The notes beneath the pieces are model-generated. The model saw only the letters and a list, made by a program, of their open reading frames with translations, ran no database searches and was not told the origin of the DNA. 64,000 nt of DNA from Plastoroseomonas arctica (GTDB lineage: Bacteria > Pseudomonadota > Alphaproteobacteria > Acetobacterales > Acetobacteraceae). This document shows positions 1-8,312 of the stretch, piece by piece; within the stretch, counting starts at the first letter, position 1, and each line of letters starts with the position of its first letter. The translations under genes were made by a program, and so were the position numbers. The DNA lies in contig NZ_JAAEDH010000005.1 in the NCBI RefSeq assembly GCF_018128965.1, forward strand, positions 118,497 to 182,496. Direction: 5' to 3'.

Positions 1-192
1 GCCGCCTTCTCGCTGCAGCCGCAACTGTTCCAGAGCGCCTGGTTTCGCCCGCACAACACGTCGGAGGAACTGCGCGACCTGTACTTCGTGGGCGCCGGCA
101 CGCACCCGGGTGCGGGCGTGCCGGGCGTCATATCATCGGCGAAGATCCTCGACGAGCTGGTGCCGCACGGGTCCGTGAGAGCTAAAATTTAA
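1..192 (+). CDS. crtI: Phytoene desaturase (CrtI-type), C-terminal end only
   Basis: The open frame enters from the left edge and stops with TAA at 190-192. The 63 visible residues include FRPHNTSEELRDLYFVGAGT and HPGAGVPGVISSAK. This is the conserved C-terminal FAD-contacting block of bacterial CrtI phytoene desaturases, which catalyse successive desaturations of phytoene in carotenoid synthesis at the membrane. The last residues (HGSVRAKI) are less conserved and run into AT-rich DNA, so the natural end may have been altered by the junction that follows. Function rests on the tail motif only; related carotenoid oxidoreductases (CrtD, CrtN types) share it. Confidence 0.8.
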   Translation, partial: AAFSLQPQLFQSAWFRPHNTSEELRDLYFVGAGTHPGAGVPGVISSAKILDELVPHGSVRAKI

Positions 193-280
193 ATACAGAA
201 ACGTAGCGAAGATATGATCGATACGATCGCATATTGCCGTTAGGCTCATCCACTTCCCGACCGCGAGGGGTTGAGATGTC

Positions 281-928
281 ATGCCACAGCTAGGACTGCC
301 ACGCATTGTTGGAACCTACACCAATCAACTTACGGTTCGATTGTTCATCGCGTCCGGCAACGTGAACAGCGACTTGCAGTTTGTTAAGGCGTCGGTATCG
401 AGGGCGCGCGAAATTCTGGCCCCCTACAACATCGGCCTTGCCGTCATTCCAGCCGGTGGCATGAGTGACAAGGAAGATATCGGGGTTTTTTCACACAATG
501 GCCCGCTCTTCGTCGATGCGGCCGATGCCTACGGCCGGGACGGGACCTCGGCGCCCGGAGCGATGACAGCGAGAACCGAAGTCGGCCGGCTCATTTCGCA
601 AGTTCCGCGTCCGCCCGTCATCGTCCTGTTCGGCAACAGCACGTCGACGCGCGCCCGCGGCTACACCGTTGAAAACAGCGGCTACGACTCCTTCTGCGCG
701 ATCAGCCTGGCAGGAAGCCAATCGAAAGTGACGATGCTGCATGAAATCGGCCATTGCGCGAACCTGCAACACTACATGGCGTGTCGCGATATAACGGACA
801 GAACGACCCAGGATGACCGGGACGTCATGGCGGAGGTCACCGACGCCAAGGCCGACCTCCGTGACAAATTCAGCGGCATGGAGCTCGGCCTGTTGAGAGG
901 CGCCAGTTTCATGAGCCAGCTCGACTGA
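281..928 (+). CDS. Metzincin-like zinc metalloprotease domain protein, unknown substrate
   Basis: The 215-residue protein contains HEIGHCANLQH at residues 154-164. This has the HExxHxxxxxH spacing of metzincin proteases, with Asn where Gly is usual at the eighth position. A Met at 183 (RDVMAE), about 20 residues later, is a candidate Met-turn. Residues 100-150 (VIVLFGN, FCAISLAGS) look like the sheet preceding the active-site helix. There is no clear signal peptide and no inhibitor or secretion gene beside it. The ATG is chosen because GAGGGG lies about 11 bases upstream. The upstream spacer 181-260 is clearly AT-richer than neighbouring DNA, which hints at acquired DNA. Enzyme class is inferred from the motif alone. 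Confidence 0.6.
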   Translation: MPQLGLPRIVGTYTNQLTVRLFIASGNVNSDLQFVKASVSRAREILAPYNIGLAVIPAGGMSDKEDIGVFSHNGPLFVDAADAYGRDGTSAPGAMTARTEVGRLISQVPRPPVIVLFGNSTSTRARGYTVENSGYDSFCAISLAGSQSKVTMLHEIGHCANLQHYMACRDITDRTTQDDRDVMAEVTDAKADLRDKFSGMELGLLRGASFMSQLD

Positions 929-936
929 GCTGCGGC

Positions 937-1566
937 TCAGGCGACCGCCTTCACCTTCTTCCCCGCATCCGACGCCCGCCACAGATACCACGCCGCGATG
1001 GACCGGTAGGGCGCCCAGGCCTCGCCGATCGCGGCCAACTCCTTGGGCTTCAACTGCGCATCGGCCTTCGTGGCCAGGCGCCAGCCGTCGCGCACGCCGA
1101 AATCATCCACCGGCAGGATGTCGCGCCGCCCCAGCGTGAAGATCAGCAGCATCTCCACCGTCCAGCGCCCCACCCCGCGCACCGCCACCAACCGCTCGAT
1201 CAGCGCCGCATCATCCAGCTTCGCCGACGCCTCCAGACCCGGCACCAACCCGCCCACGGTCTTCTCCGCAATATCGCGAATGGCCAGCACCTTCGCCCCG
1301 GAAAACCCGCATCCACGCAGCGCCTCCGCCGGCATCGCCAGCACCTGCTCCGCGGCCGGAAAATGCGGCCCCGGAAACAACTGGATGAACCGGCCCAGGA
1401 TCGCCTCCGCCGCACGCCCATGCACCTGCTGGTGCGCAATGGCGCGGATCAACGCCTCATAGGGCTCGCGCGGCGTCGCCTCGAGCAGGCAGGGGCCGAT
1501 CGCACGAATCACGCCCTTCAACACCGCATCCCGCCGCAAATGCCGCAACGCCGCAGCTTCCACCAT
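937..1566 (-). CDS. DNA-3-methyladenine glycosylase II (AlkA-like, HhH-GPD)
   Basis: A base-excision repair glycosylase that removes alkylated purines. The 209-residue product has the HhH-GPD core: EPYEALIRAIAHQQVHGRAA, the hairpin LVAVRGVGRWTVEMLL, and LPVDDFGVR, which places the catalytic Asp after the GPD-type turn. It ends in a lysine-rich tail (KKVKAVA). The frame stays open up to 1737, but the N-terminal part would be translated from a hairpin-rich repeat. The ATG at 1566 has GAAGGG upstream and gives a family-typical length, so I prefer it; an ATG at 1575 is also possible. The gene converges with the metzincin-like gene, eight bases away. Confidence 0.85.
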   Translation of the reverse strand: MVEAAALRHLRRDAVLKGVIRAIGPCLLEATPREPYEALIRAIAHQQVHGRAAEAILGRFIQLFPGPHFPAAEQVLAMPAEALRGCGFSGAKVLAIRDIAEKTVGGLVPGLEASAKLDDAALIERLVAVRGVGRWTVEMLLIFTLGRRDILPVDDFGVRDGWRLATKADAQLKPKELAAIGEAWAPYRSIAAWYLWRASDAGKKVKAVA

Positions 1567-1603
1567 CGCCGCCATCCCTTCGCCGCTGAGACCGGGAAGG
1601 TGC

Positions 1604-1915
1604 AGGGTGGCGGGGAGGAAGGCCAGGGGGCGCTGCCCCCTGGACCCCCGCCGGGGATCGCGCCGATCCCCGGGCCCCTGCGTGTGTTGGTCCTGCGCTT
1701 GGAAGGTGGGCTCTGGGCTTTTATCAGAGCCTGTCATCGGGAGAGGGTGGCCGGGGAGCGATCACCAGATGAGAGCGCATGACGGCCACCCTCTCCCGAT
1801 TACAGGCATTCCGGATCAACGACCCAGAACCAACCCTCCCAATCCCAAGAACCAACGAATGGAGGTCCAGGATCGACACGATCCTGGTGGGGGTCGAGGG
1901 GGCAAAGCCCCCCGC
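1604..1915. repeat. Hairpin-rich intergenic region between lldP-like and alkA-like genes
   Basis: This gap of about 355 bases holds no gene but five strong inverted repeats. They are: CCAGGGGGC/GCCCCCTGG at 1623-1643; GGGGATCG/CGATCCCC at 1653-1671; a perfect 18-bp pair atcgggagagggtggccg at 1736-1753 and 1783-1800 with a 29-base loop; CCAGGATCG/CGATCCTGG at 1867-1887; and GGGGGC-aaa-GCCCCC at 1898-1912. It looks like a stack of REP-type palindromes, part of which could act as terminator or mRNA-stabilising structure between the two minus-strand genes. Confidence 0.7.
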
Positions 1916-1921
1916 CTTGCT

Positions 1922-3322
1922 TCACCGCATCACCAGCATCGCCCCCGTCCCCGCCGCGAGGATGGCCACGAAGGAGGGCAGCAGCAGGCGCCAAAGTTGG
2001 CCGGGTTTGGTGCCGTCGTTGAGCAGTCCGCAGATCAGCGCGCAGACGGCGAAGCTCATGCCGGCTCCGGCGCCGCCGGCGAAGTTGTGCAGGGCCGGGG
2101 CGAGGAGTGGGGGCAGGTTGGCGGCGGCGCCGAGGGCGGCCTGGACGGTGACGAGGGCCGCGTTGGCGCCGACGTTGCTGCCGGTGACGAGGCCTGCGGC
2201 GAGGCCGAGGGGGGTCATGGCGTAGGGGGCGAGGGGGCCGAGCGTGGCGGCGGCTGCTTCGGCCAGCGCCGTGGTGGCGCCGGAGCCGGCGAGGATGCGG
2301 GCGAGCAGGACGTAGAGGAGCAGGGCGGCGGCGGGTTTTTGCGCGCGGCGTGCGGTGTCGCGCAGGCGGCGGAGCGTGTTGGGACGGAGTGCGAGGAGCG
2401 TGAGGGATACGGTCCAGAGCACGATGGCGACGTGGGTGATGGGGAAGGCGGGCAGGGTCTCGTAGGGGCGGAGCGCGGGTGGGCTGGGGATGAGGCGCGC
2501 GGCGAGGAGGGCGGTGGTGAGGATCAGGTAGGGGGTGAGGGTGCGGAGTGCGGCGCTGCGGGCGGCGGGCGAGCGCGGCGGGTCGAGCTGGTAGAGCACG
2601 GCGAGGAGCGGGATCCCGGTGGCGAGGATGCCGAGGATTTCGAAGGGCAGGATCCAGTGCCCACCGATCAGGATGGTTGCGGAGGCGGCGAGGATGCCGG
2701 TCTGGGCCAGTTTCTCGCGCGCGGGGACCGCGATGCCCGCCTTCGCGCAGAGGTGCCACAGCACCGGGCCGAGCATCAGCAGCCAGGCGGCGTTGGGGTA
2801 GGAGATGACGTGCGCCATGGCCTGCACGGGCACGCCGACCAGCGTCGCGCCGAGCAGCGTGCCGGGTCCCAGCCCGCCCCAGGGGACGAGGCAGAGGGAG
2901 AGCAGGGCCATCGCGCCGGCGATGGGGCCGTTCAGGCCCATGGACCGCAGCGCGGCGAGGGCGAAGACCGCGCCGACGGCGAAGCCGGTCACGCTCTCCA
3001 TGAAGGTGCCCATGAGCAGGCAGGCGGCGAAGATGCGGCGCGGCTCGGGTGTGGTGGTGGTCGCGGTCGCGGGGGCGGCGGTGGCGGCGTGGAACAGCAG
3101 CCCGCCGGTCATCACGCCGATGGGCTGCAGGGCGAGCCAGAGGCCGCGCAGCGTCTCGGTGCCGATGAAGTCGAGCGCGCCGGCGCCCGCGGGCAGCGAG
3201 GCGAGGGCGGCCGGGATGGACAGGGCGAGGGCGGCCAGGACCGCCGGCACCGGCCCGGCGCGGCCGGAGAGCAGCAGGCCGACCAGCACGACCAGCGGCG
3301 ATGCCTGGAGGGCGAGGATCAT
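1922..3322 (-). CDS. L-lactate permease family transporter (LldP/LctP-like)
   Basis: A 466-residue, very hydrophobic inner-membrane carrier with about 12 predicted helices. It carries landmarks of the LctP family: MGTFMESVTGFAVGAVFA near residue 105, a run through PWGGLGPGTLLGA, GLVTGSNVGANAALV near 390, and a C-terminal LPSFVAILAAG. The family takes up L-lactate, D-lactate or glycolate with protons. It is somewhat shorter than the usual 530-550 residues. The ATG at 3322 overlaps the TGA of the upstream DMT gene (ATGA), so the two are probably translationally coupled. No lactate dehydrogenase gene is adjacent, so the substrate is open. Confidence 0.8.
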   Translation of the reverse strand: MILALQASPLVVLVGLLLSGRAGPVPAVLAALALSIPAALASLPAGAGALDFIGTETLRGLWLALQPIGVMTGGLLFHAATAAPATATTTTPEPRRIFAACLLMGTFMESVTGFAVGAVFALAALRSMGLNGPIAGAMALLSLCLVPWGGLGPGTLLGATLVGVPVQAMAHVISYPNAAWLLMLGPVLWHLCAKAGIAVPAREKLAQTGILAASATILIGGHWILPFEILGILATGIPLLAVLYQLDPPRSPAARSAALRTLTPYLILTTALLAARLIPSPPALRPYETLPAFPITHVAIVLWTVSLTLLALRPNTLRRLRDTARRAQKPAAALLLYVLLARILAGSGATTALAEAAAATLGPLAPYAMTPLGLAAGLVTGSNVGANAALVTVQAALGAAANLPPLLAPALHNFAGGAGAGMSFAVCALICGLLNDGTKPGQLWRLLLPSFVAILAAGTGAMLVMR

Positions 3323-4272
3323 CGCGGCGCCCGCGCCTCGGCAATGGTGATGATGGTGGCGCCGACGAGGATGACAGCCGCGCCGGCCCAGGCGGTGGCG
3401 TCGGGTGTCTCGGCGAAGATCAGCCAGCCGGCGAGGGTGACGATCGGCAGGCGCAGGTACTGGAAGGGCGCGACGGCGGAGGCTTCGCCCGCGCGGAAGG
3501 CTTCGGTCAGCAGCAGCAGGATGGTCGGCGTAATCAGGCCGAAGGCGGCGAGGATCAGCACGTCCGTCAGCGAGATCGGCTGCCAGAAATAGATGGCGAG
3601 CGGCGTGGCGCAGAGCGTGGTGATCAGGCCCACCCAGGCGATCACCGAGCGCGTCGATTCCGTGCGCGTCAGCGCGCGCGAGGACAGCGTGATCCCGCAC
3701 CAGCACAGCGCCGCACCGAGTGCGGCCGCGGCCCCGCCGAGCGGGATGTCCGTGCCCGGCCGCAGCATGATGGCGACGCCCATGAAGCCGGCCAGCGTCC
3801 CGGCCCAGCGCGCGGCGGTGACGCGCTCGCGCAGCAGCGGACCCGCGGCGAGCGTGGTGAACATCACGTTGGTGAAGGACAGCACCGTCGCTGTCGCGAG
3901 GTCGAGCAGCGCGAAGGACAGGAAATACAGCCCCCAGGTGCTGACCGAGGAAAACCCGCGCACCAGGTGCAGCGCGAGCCGCCGGGTGGCGAAGATGGCC
4001 AGGCCGGAGGCCGCGATGGTCGGCGCGATCCACACCACCTGGCCGAGCGAGCGCGCGAGCAGCTGCGTCGTGACGGGGATGCCGCGCTGGCTCATCCAGC
4101 GCGTGAACAGGATCTCCACCGTGAAGGCGATCGCGGCGATGGACATCAGGATGGCGCCGCGCAGATTGCCGGGCAGGGCGAGGAAGCGCGCGATCACCGT
4201 GCTTGGCTGGACAGGAAGTGGATCACTTGGGCGGTCCGGAACGCAAGATGTCTGGTGCTGCTTGAGGGGCAT
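3319..4272 (-). CDS. EamA/DMT superfamily transporter
   Basis: A 317-residue protein with ten hydrophobic segments arranged as two EamA repeats. Repeat 1 starts near GAILMSIAAIAFTVEILFTR and repeat 2 near GAAAALGAALCWCGITLS. The conserved block AVAPFQYLRLPIVTLAGWLIF sits in the last repeat. Members export or import small metabolites (amino acids, nucleosides); substrate cannot be read from sequence. The first 40 residues are polar and variable, and a GTG at 4197 is an alternative start. It lies first in a two-gene unit with the lactate-permease-like gene. Confidence 0.8.
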   Translation of the reverse strand: MPLKQHQTSCVPDRPSDPLPVQPSTVIARFLALPGNLRGAILMSIAAIAFTVEILFTRWMSQRGIPVTTQLLARSLGQVVWIAPTIAASGLAIFATRRLALHLVRGFSSVSTWGLYFLSFALLDLATATVLSFTNVMFTTLAAGPLLRERVTAARWAGTLAGFMGVAIMLRPGTDIPLGGAAAALGAALCWCGITLSSRALTRTESTRSVIAWVGLITTLCATPLAIYFWQPISLTDVLILAAFGLITPTILLLLTEAFRAGEASAVAPFQYLRLPIVTLAGWLIFAETPDATAWAGAAVILVGATIITIAEARAPR

Positions 4273-4397
4273 CGGGACGCGCGACGAGGCGCCAGTGGAT
4301 GGCGCCGCTGATCAGCGTCGCGATGGCGAGACTTACGCCCTTTGTCTGCCAGGGCAATGGGCGGGCGGGGCTTGCTGCCGACCGCCCGCGCGGGACG

Positions 4398-4997
4398 TCA
4401 CTTCTTCGATTTATTCGACTGTGAATTCGGCAGGCCAGTGCAGGTGGAACGCCGGATGACGATACGGATGCCAGCGGCGTTCTTGGGTGATTTCAGCACG
4501 ACGACGCCAAGGCTGGCCTTGATCGCCTCCATGACGACTTCCTGCGGCGGCACCGACCCGGCGCATTCCACCATGATCTGCCAATGGCTGACGCGCGCAT
4601 TGTCCTTGCCGACCTGGCCCTGGATGTCGATCCAGAAGGTGCTGCCACTGCCCTCCCGGGTGCCCTGGTAGTCGATCGATACGGTGTCCTCCTTGGCGTG
4701 GTTCCAGATGGTGTACTGACCGCCCGCGCTGGTCGCCGCATTGTCGCTCATATGGGTCGTGAGGCAGTTCATGACAGCGCCGATGTAGTCGCTGACGTTT
4801 TTCAGATGGGCATTGCCGTTCGCAGTGACGGCGTTCGCGGTTTCGCTCACCGAGACCCAGGTGACCACCTGGACCGCGCCGCCGGTCGGCCCGCTCTTTG
4901 AGGCCTTCTTCATCGAGCAGATTTGGCACAGCCCGGGATTGGCACCCTGCGGCAATGTGGCAGCGCAGATGAAGCAGTAGTTTTCCACCGGTTCCAT
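4398..4997 (-). CDS. Zinc-ribbon protein of unknown function
   Basis: The 199-residue product opens with four cysteines in the pattern C8-x2-C11-x12-C24-x2-C27, a compact zinc-ribbon. The rest (residues 35-199) is a soluble alpha/beta stretch with no family I recognise. It includes ISHLKN-like helices, a repeated nucleic-acid-neutral core (YTIWNHAKEDTVSIDYQG) and a basic Ser/Lys-rich end. The start at 4997 is preferred because AGGGG stands seven bases upstream; a further ATG at 5012 has no ribosome site. Flanks are an exporter and a peptidase, which give no functional hint. GC is a little lower than its neighbours. Confidence 0.6.
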   Translation of the reverse strand: MEPVENYCFICAATLPQGANPGLCQICSMKKASKSGPTGGAVQVVTWVSVSETANAVTANGNAHLKNVSDYIGAVMNCLTTHMSDNAATSAGGQYTIWNHAKEDTVSIDYQGTREGSGSTFWIDIQGQVGKDNARVSHWQIMVECAGSVPPQEVVMEAIKASLGVVVLKSPKNAAGIRIVIRRSTCTGLPNSQSNKSKK

Positions 4998-5079
4998 GAC
5001 TGCGCCCCTCAATGCGAAGCCAAATCGTTACACCATACTTGGACCCGATTTCAACCCAGGGGTGTACGCCACGCGCGGC

Positions 5080-6225
5080 TTACGCCCCGAGCGTCGTCAG
5101 CAGCCCCGCGATCAGCCTCGCGCGCGGCACCAGCGAGGCGATCTCGATATGCTCCTCGAGCGTGTGCATCTTTGCCCCCGAAACGCCCAGGCCGTCGAGC
5201 GTCGGCACCCCCATCGCGCCAGTGAAATTGCCGTCCGAACCGCCGCCCGAACTCTGGTGGGCGATGTCGAAGCCGATGGCGTTGGCGATGTAGCGGGCCT
5301 TGTCGTACAGCGCCATGACGCCCGCATCGGGCTCCCAGACCGGGCGCGTGACGCCGCGCTTGACCTCCAGACTGACGTCGTTGCCGGTGGCGCGCAGGCC
5401 CAGCATCTTCGCCACGCCGGCGTCGAGATCCTCCTGCCGCTTGGCCATCGACAGCGCCTCGGCGTCGCAATGCGTGGCCACGCAGTTCACCCATTGCCCG
5501 CCGTGGATGACGCCGACGGAGAAGGTGCAGTCCTCAGTCGTCATCTCCTCGATCGCGAGCGTCTGGCGGCAGATTTCACGGATGGCGGACCGGCCTTCGC
5601 CCAGGCGCGATCCGGCATGGCTGGGCTTGCCCGTGGCGCGGAGATTGAAGCGCGCGATGGCGTAGCGCCCGGTGACCACGCCGCCATCCGGGCGCGCGGG
5701 TTCCGGCACCAGCACGTAGCGGGCGCGCGCCGCCTCCGCCTCGATCAGGTCGCGCGTCGACGGGCTGCCGATCTCCTCGTCGCAGGTGAGCAGCACGGTG
5801 ATGGGAAGCGGCGTGGCGACCTTGGCGCGCAGCAGCTGGCGGATCGCCTCGACCGCGATGTAGGTGCCGCCCTTCATGTCGCAGATGCCGGGCCCGTAGC
5901 AGAGCGGCCCCTCGACGCGGATGGGCAGTTTTTCCAGCGTGCCGATCGGGTGCACCGTATCCAGATGCGCGAGGATCAGGATGCCCGCAGTCGTCTCGCC
6001 CGACGGGTGCGGAAACCGCGCGCGGACGCAATCGCCCAGGCCCAAGCGGCCGGGAATGCGGTCGATGTTCGCGCCCAGCAGCGCCAGCTCGCGCCCGGCG
6101 ATGTCCATCATGCGGTTCACCGCGGCGGCGTCGAAGGTGGGGCTCTCGCAGGCGGCCCAGCTCTTCAGCCCCTCCAGGATGGTGTCCGTATCGAAGGGCA
6201 GGGTGAGGGCGGCGGCGTGGCTCAT
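5080..6225 (-). CDS. M20 family metallopeptidase (carboxypeptidase G2-like)
   Basis: A 381-residue di-zinc hydrolase. Metal ligands and catalytic residues are visible in order: HLDTVHP (first ligand His and catalytic Asp), GPGICDMKGG (bridging Asp), CDEEIGS (catalytic Glu and ligand Glu), the EPAR segment, and HTLEEHIE near the C terminus (last ligand His). GKPSHAGSRLGEGRSAI marks the dimerisation-domain insertion. It resembles Pseudomonas carboxypeptidase G2, which cleaves C-terminal glutamate from folate-type substrates, but no signal peptide is seen, so a cytoplasmic peptidase or amidase role is likely. It is divergent from the racemase gene, about 100 bases away. Confidence 0.88.
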   Translation of the reverse strand: MSHAAALTLPFDTDTILEGLKSWAACESPTFDAAAVNRMMDIAGRELALLGANIDRIPGRLGLGDCVRARFPHPSGETTAGILILAHLDTVHPIGTLEKLPIRVEGPLCYGPGICDMKGGTYIAVEAIRQLLRAKVATPLPITVLLTCDEEIGSPSTRDLIEAEAARARYVLVPEPARPDGGVVTGRYAIARFNLRATGKPSHAGSRLGEGRSAIREICRQTLAIEEMTTEDCTFSVGVIHGGQWVNCVATHCDAEALSMAKRQEDLDAGVAKMLGLRATGNDVSLEVKRGVTRPVWEPDAGVMALYDKARYIANAIGFDIAHQSSGGGSDGNFTGAMGVPTLDGLGVSGAKMHTLEEHIEIASLVPRARLIAGLLTTLGA

Positions 6226-6327
6226 CGCGGGGGCTCCGGGCGGAAAGCCGCAGCCTGACGGCGCTGGTCACGCTGGGCAAGATGGGAGCGCCAGCGCAGG
6301 ATGGCGCGCCCAGCAGGAGACAGGCGC

Positions 6328-7059
6328 ATGCGGATACTGGTCTCGAACGCGAACATGACGCAGGCCATCACCGAGGCCTGCGCCGAAAGCGCGCGCCGCG
6401 CCGCCGCGCCGGGCACGGAGATCATCGCCGCCACGCCGCGCTTCGGCGCCGCCGTCATCTCCAGCCGGGTCGAGAACATCATCGCCGGCCACGCGCTGCT
6501 GGAGACCATCGCGCCCTTCGCCGGCCAGGTGGATGCCGTGGTCCTCGCCGTCAGCCACGACACCGCGCTCGAGGCCGCGCGCCAGCTGATGCCCTGCCCG
6601 GTGGTCGGCATGACCGAGGCCGCGTGCTTCACCGCCTGCATGATCGGCGGCCGCTTCGGCCTGGTCACCTTCGGCAATGCCGAGACCTACCGCGAGCTGA
6701 TCGCCCGCCATGGCCTCAGCAGCCGCCTCGCCGGCACCGCGGTGATCGACGTCACCGCCCCCCAGGCGGTGAGCGAGCCGGAGATGGTGGCCGAGAAACT
6801 CCTCCCCGAGATCGCCGCCCTGGCAGCCGCCGGCGCCGACAGCGTCATCCTCGCCGGCGCCGCGCTGGCCGGCTTCGACGAGCGGCTGCGCGGCCGCGCC
6901 GTGGTCCCCCTGCTGGACGGCATCGCCTGCGCCGTGCGCTTCGCGGAAGGTCTTTGCCGCGCGGGGTATCCGAAACCCTCGGTCGGGAGTTATGCCCCCG
7001 TGAAGGGCCGCACGCTCAGCGGCGTCGACCCCGGATTGGCGGGTTTGTTGGGAGGATAG
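6328..7059 (+). CDS. Asp/Glu/hydantoin racemase-fold protein, catalytic cysteines replaced
   Basis: The 243-residue product aligns along its length with hydantoin racemase HyuE: N-terminal MRILVSNANMTQAITE, APGTEI, the central segment VDAVVLAVSHDTALEAARQL, PVVGMTEAA, and the C-terminal DGIACAVRFAEGL. HyuE uses two cysteines, in IACFGDP and LGCAGM. Here the corresponding residues are Val75 (LAVSHD) and Gly177 (LAGAAL). Cysteines at 90, 100 and 104 lie elsewhere. It may be inactive as a racemase or belong to a subfamily with other chemistry. The ATG at 6328 is chosen because AGGAGA lies ten bases upstream. The next gene begins four bases after its stop. Confidence 0.75.
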   Translation: MRILVSNANMTQAITEACAESARRAAAPGTEIIAATPRFGAAVISSRVENIIAGHALLETIAPFAGQVDAVVLAVSHDTALEAARQLMPCPVVGMTEAACFTACMIGGRFGLVTFGNAETYRELIARHGLSSRLAGTAVIDVTAPQAVSEPEMVAEKLLPEIAALAAAGADSVILAGAALAGFDERLRGRAVVPLLDGIACAVRFAEGLCRAGYPKPSVGSYAPVKGRTLSGVDPGLAGLLGG

Positions 7060-7063
7060 GGCC

Positions 7064-7912
7064 ATGCGCCTCGATGACAGTCGCGAAAGCCAGAATGTCG
7101 AGGACCGGCGCGGGTCCGGCGGCGGTGGCGGGCGCATGGTGGTGGGCGGCGGCATCGGCGGCATCGCGCTGCTGCTGGTCGCGCTCTTTCTCGGCATCGA
7201 CCCCTCCGTGCTGCTGCAGGGCGGCGGCGGTGCGCCCACCGAGCAGACCTCGCGCTCCGCACCTGGCCCCGATGACGCGCAGCGCCGCTTCGTCGCGCGC
7301 GTGCTCGGCGAGACGGAAGATGTCTGGAAGGACGTGTTCCAGCGTTCCGGCCAGACCTACCGCGAGCCGACGCTGGTGCTGTTCTCGGGCGGCACGCAAA
7401 GCGGCTGCGGCGCCGCACAATCCGCCATGGGCCCCTTCTACTGCCCGAACGACCAGCGGCTGTACCTCGATCTCGATTTCCTCGCGGACCTCCAACGCCG
7501 GCTTGGCGCGCCAGGCGATTTCGCCGCGGCCTACGTGATCGCCCATGAAGTCGGCCACCACGTGCAGAACCAGATCGGCGTTCTCCGCCGTGTCGAAGAA
7601 CTGCGCCGCGGCCGGGGCGAGGCGGAAAGCAACCGCCTCCAGGTCCGCGTCGAGCTCATGGCCGATTGCCTCGCCGGGCTCTGGGCGCGCAACGCGCAGA
7701 ACGCCCGCGGCATCATGGAGAGCGGAGACCTCGAAGAGGCACTCGGCGCCGCCGCGGCGGTCGGCGATGACCGGCTGCAACGCCGGGCGGGAGGGCAGGT
7801 GGTGCCGGACAGCTTCACCCATGGCAGCTCCGAACAGCGCGTGCGGTGGTTCCGGCGAGGGTTCGAACAGGGCACGCTGGCGGGCTGCGATACCTTTTCA
7901 GACCAGCGCTGA
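7064..7912 (+). CDS. ypfJ: Neutral zinc metallopeptidase, YpfJ family
   Basis: A 282-residue protein with the YpfJ/KPN_02809 architecture. It has a short cytoplasmic Gly-rich head (residues 1-23), one membrane helix (about 24-45, VVGGGIGGIALLLVALFLGI), and a periplasmic zinc domain with AYVIAHEVGHHVQNQ holding the HExxH site. It continues with ELMADCLAGLWA, the usual third-ligand helix. Conserved FYCPNDQRLYLDLDF precedes the metal site. The substrate is unknown for the family. The gene follows the racemase-fold gene by four bases, so they are probably co-transcribed. Confidence 0.9.
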   Translation: MRLDDSRESQNVEDRRGSGGGGGRMVVGGGIGGIALLLVALFLGIDPSVLLQGGGGAPTEQTSRSAPGPDDAQRRFVARVLGETEDVWKDVFQRSGQTYREPTLVLFSGGTQSGCGAAQSAMGPFYCPNDQRLYLDLDFLADLQRRLGAPGDFAAAYVIAHEVGHHVQNQIGVLRRVEELRRGRGEAESNRLQVRVELMADCLAGLWARNAQNARGIMESGDLEEALGAAAAVGDDRLQRRAGGQVVPDSFTHGSSEQRVRWFRRGFEQGTLAGCDTFSDQR

Positions 7913-8312
7913 AGCAGGCCGGGGGAGAAGAATTCGCGCCGGAGCAGTCGATCGACAGCGAAGTTCAGCGGGCAAGCGTTCCTGGACCATGAGCTTCAAG
8001 CGACGCGTTGACTGCTGGCTTTTGGGCGTCTCGGCGGATCCAGGCGCGTTCGCTAGAACTCTTGCTCCAGCACCAACAGGGCGATTTCGGGCGCCGTGGC
8101 GCCACTGGCCAGGCCGAGACCGAGTTCCGGCTCGTAACGGCGCGGTTCGCGGCGTTGCGCGTCATGGGCTGACAAACTTCCGGCATGTAAAGCTTTTCGC
8201 TTGATCGACAATGCCAGGTGTGACGGCATAAGGTCCGAAGAAAAACGAAGGATGTGCACGCTCCTGAAGTAGCATAAGCCGCGCATTCAGACGCACCAGT
8301 TGGAGAAATATC
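7913..8312. other. Gene-free 400-base stretch
   Basis: No convincing gene is seen. Base composition is lower in GC than the flanks, especially 8160-8300. A 77-codon open frame on the minus strand (8053-8286) has no recognised motif and weak codon bias, so it is not called. The last 150 bases presumably contain the promoter of the downstream cupin gene; no clear -35/-10 pair stands out. The low coding signal suggests decayed or acquired DNA. Confidence 0.4.

Noticed and set aside
1607..3592. A 661-codon plus-strand open frame antisense to the lactate-permease gene
   Set aside because: Its composition is glycine/glutamate/arginine-rich as expected from the complement of a GC-rich membrane protein; no motif, and the opposite strand holds a clear transporter.
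8053..8286. 77-codon minus-strand frame in the gap before the cupin gene
   Set aside because: No recognised motif, no ribosome site and weak codon bias.
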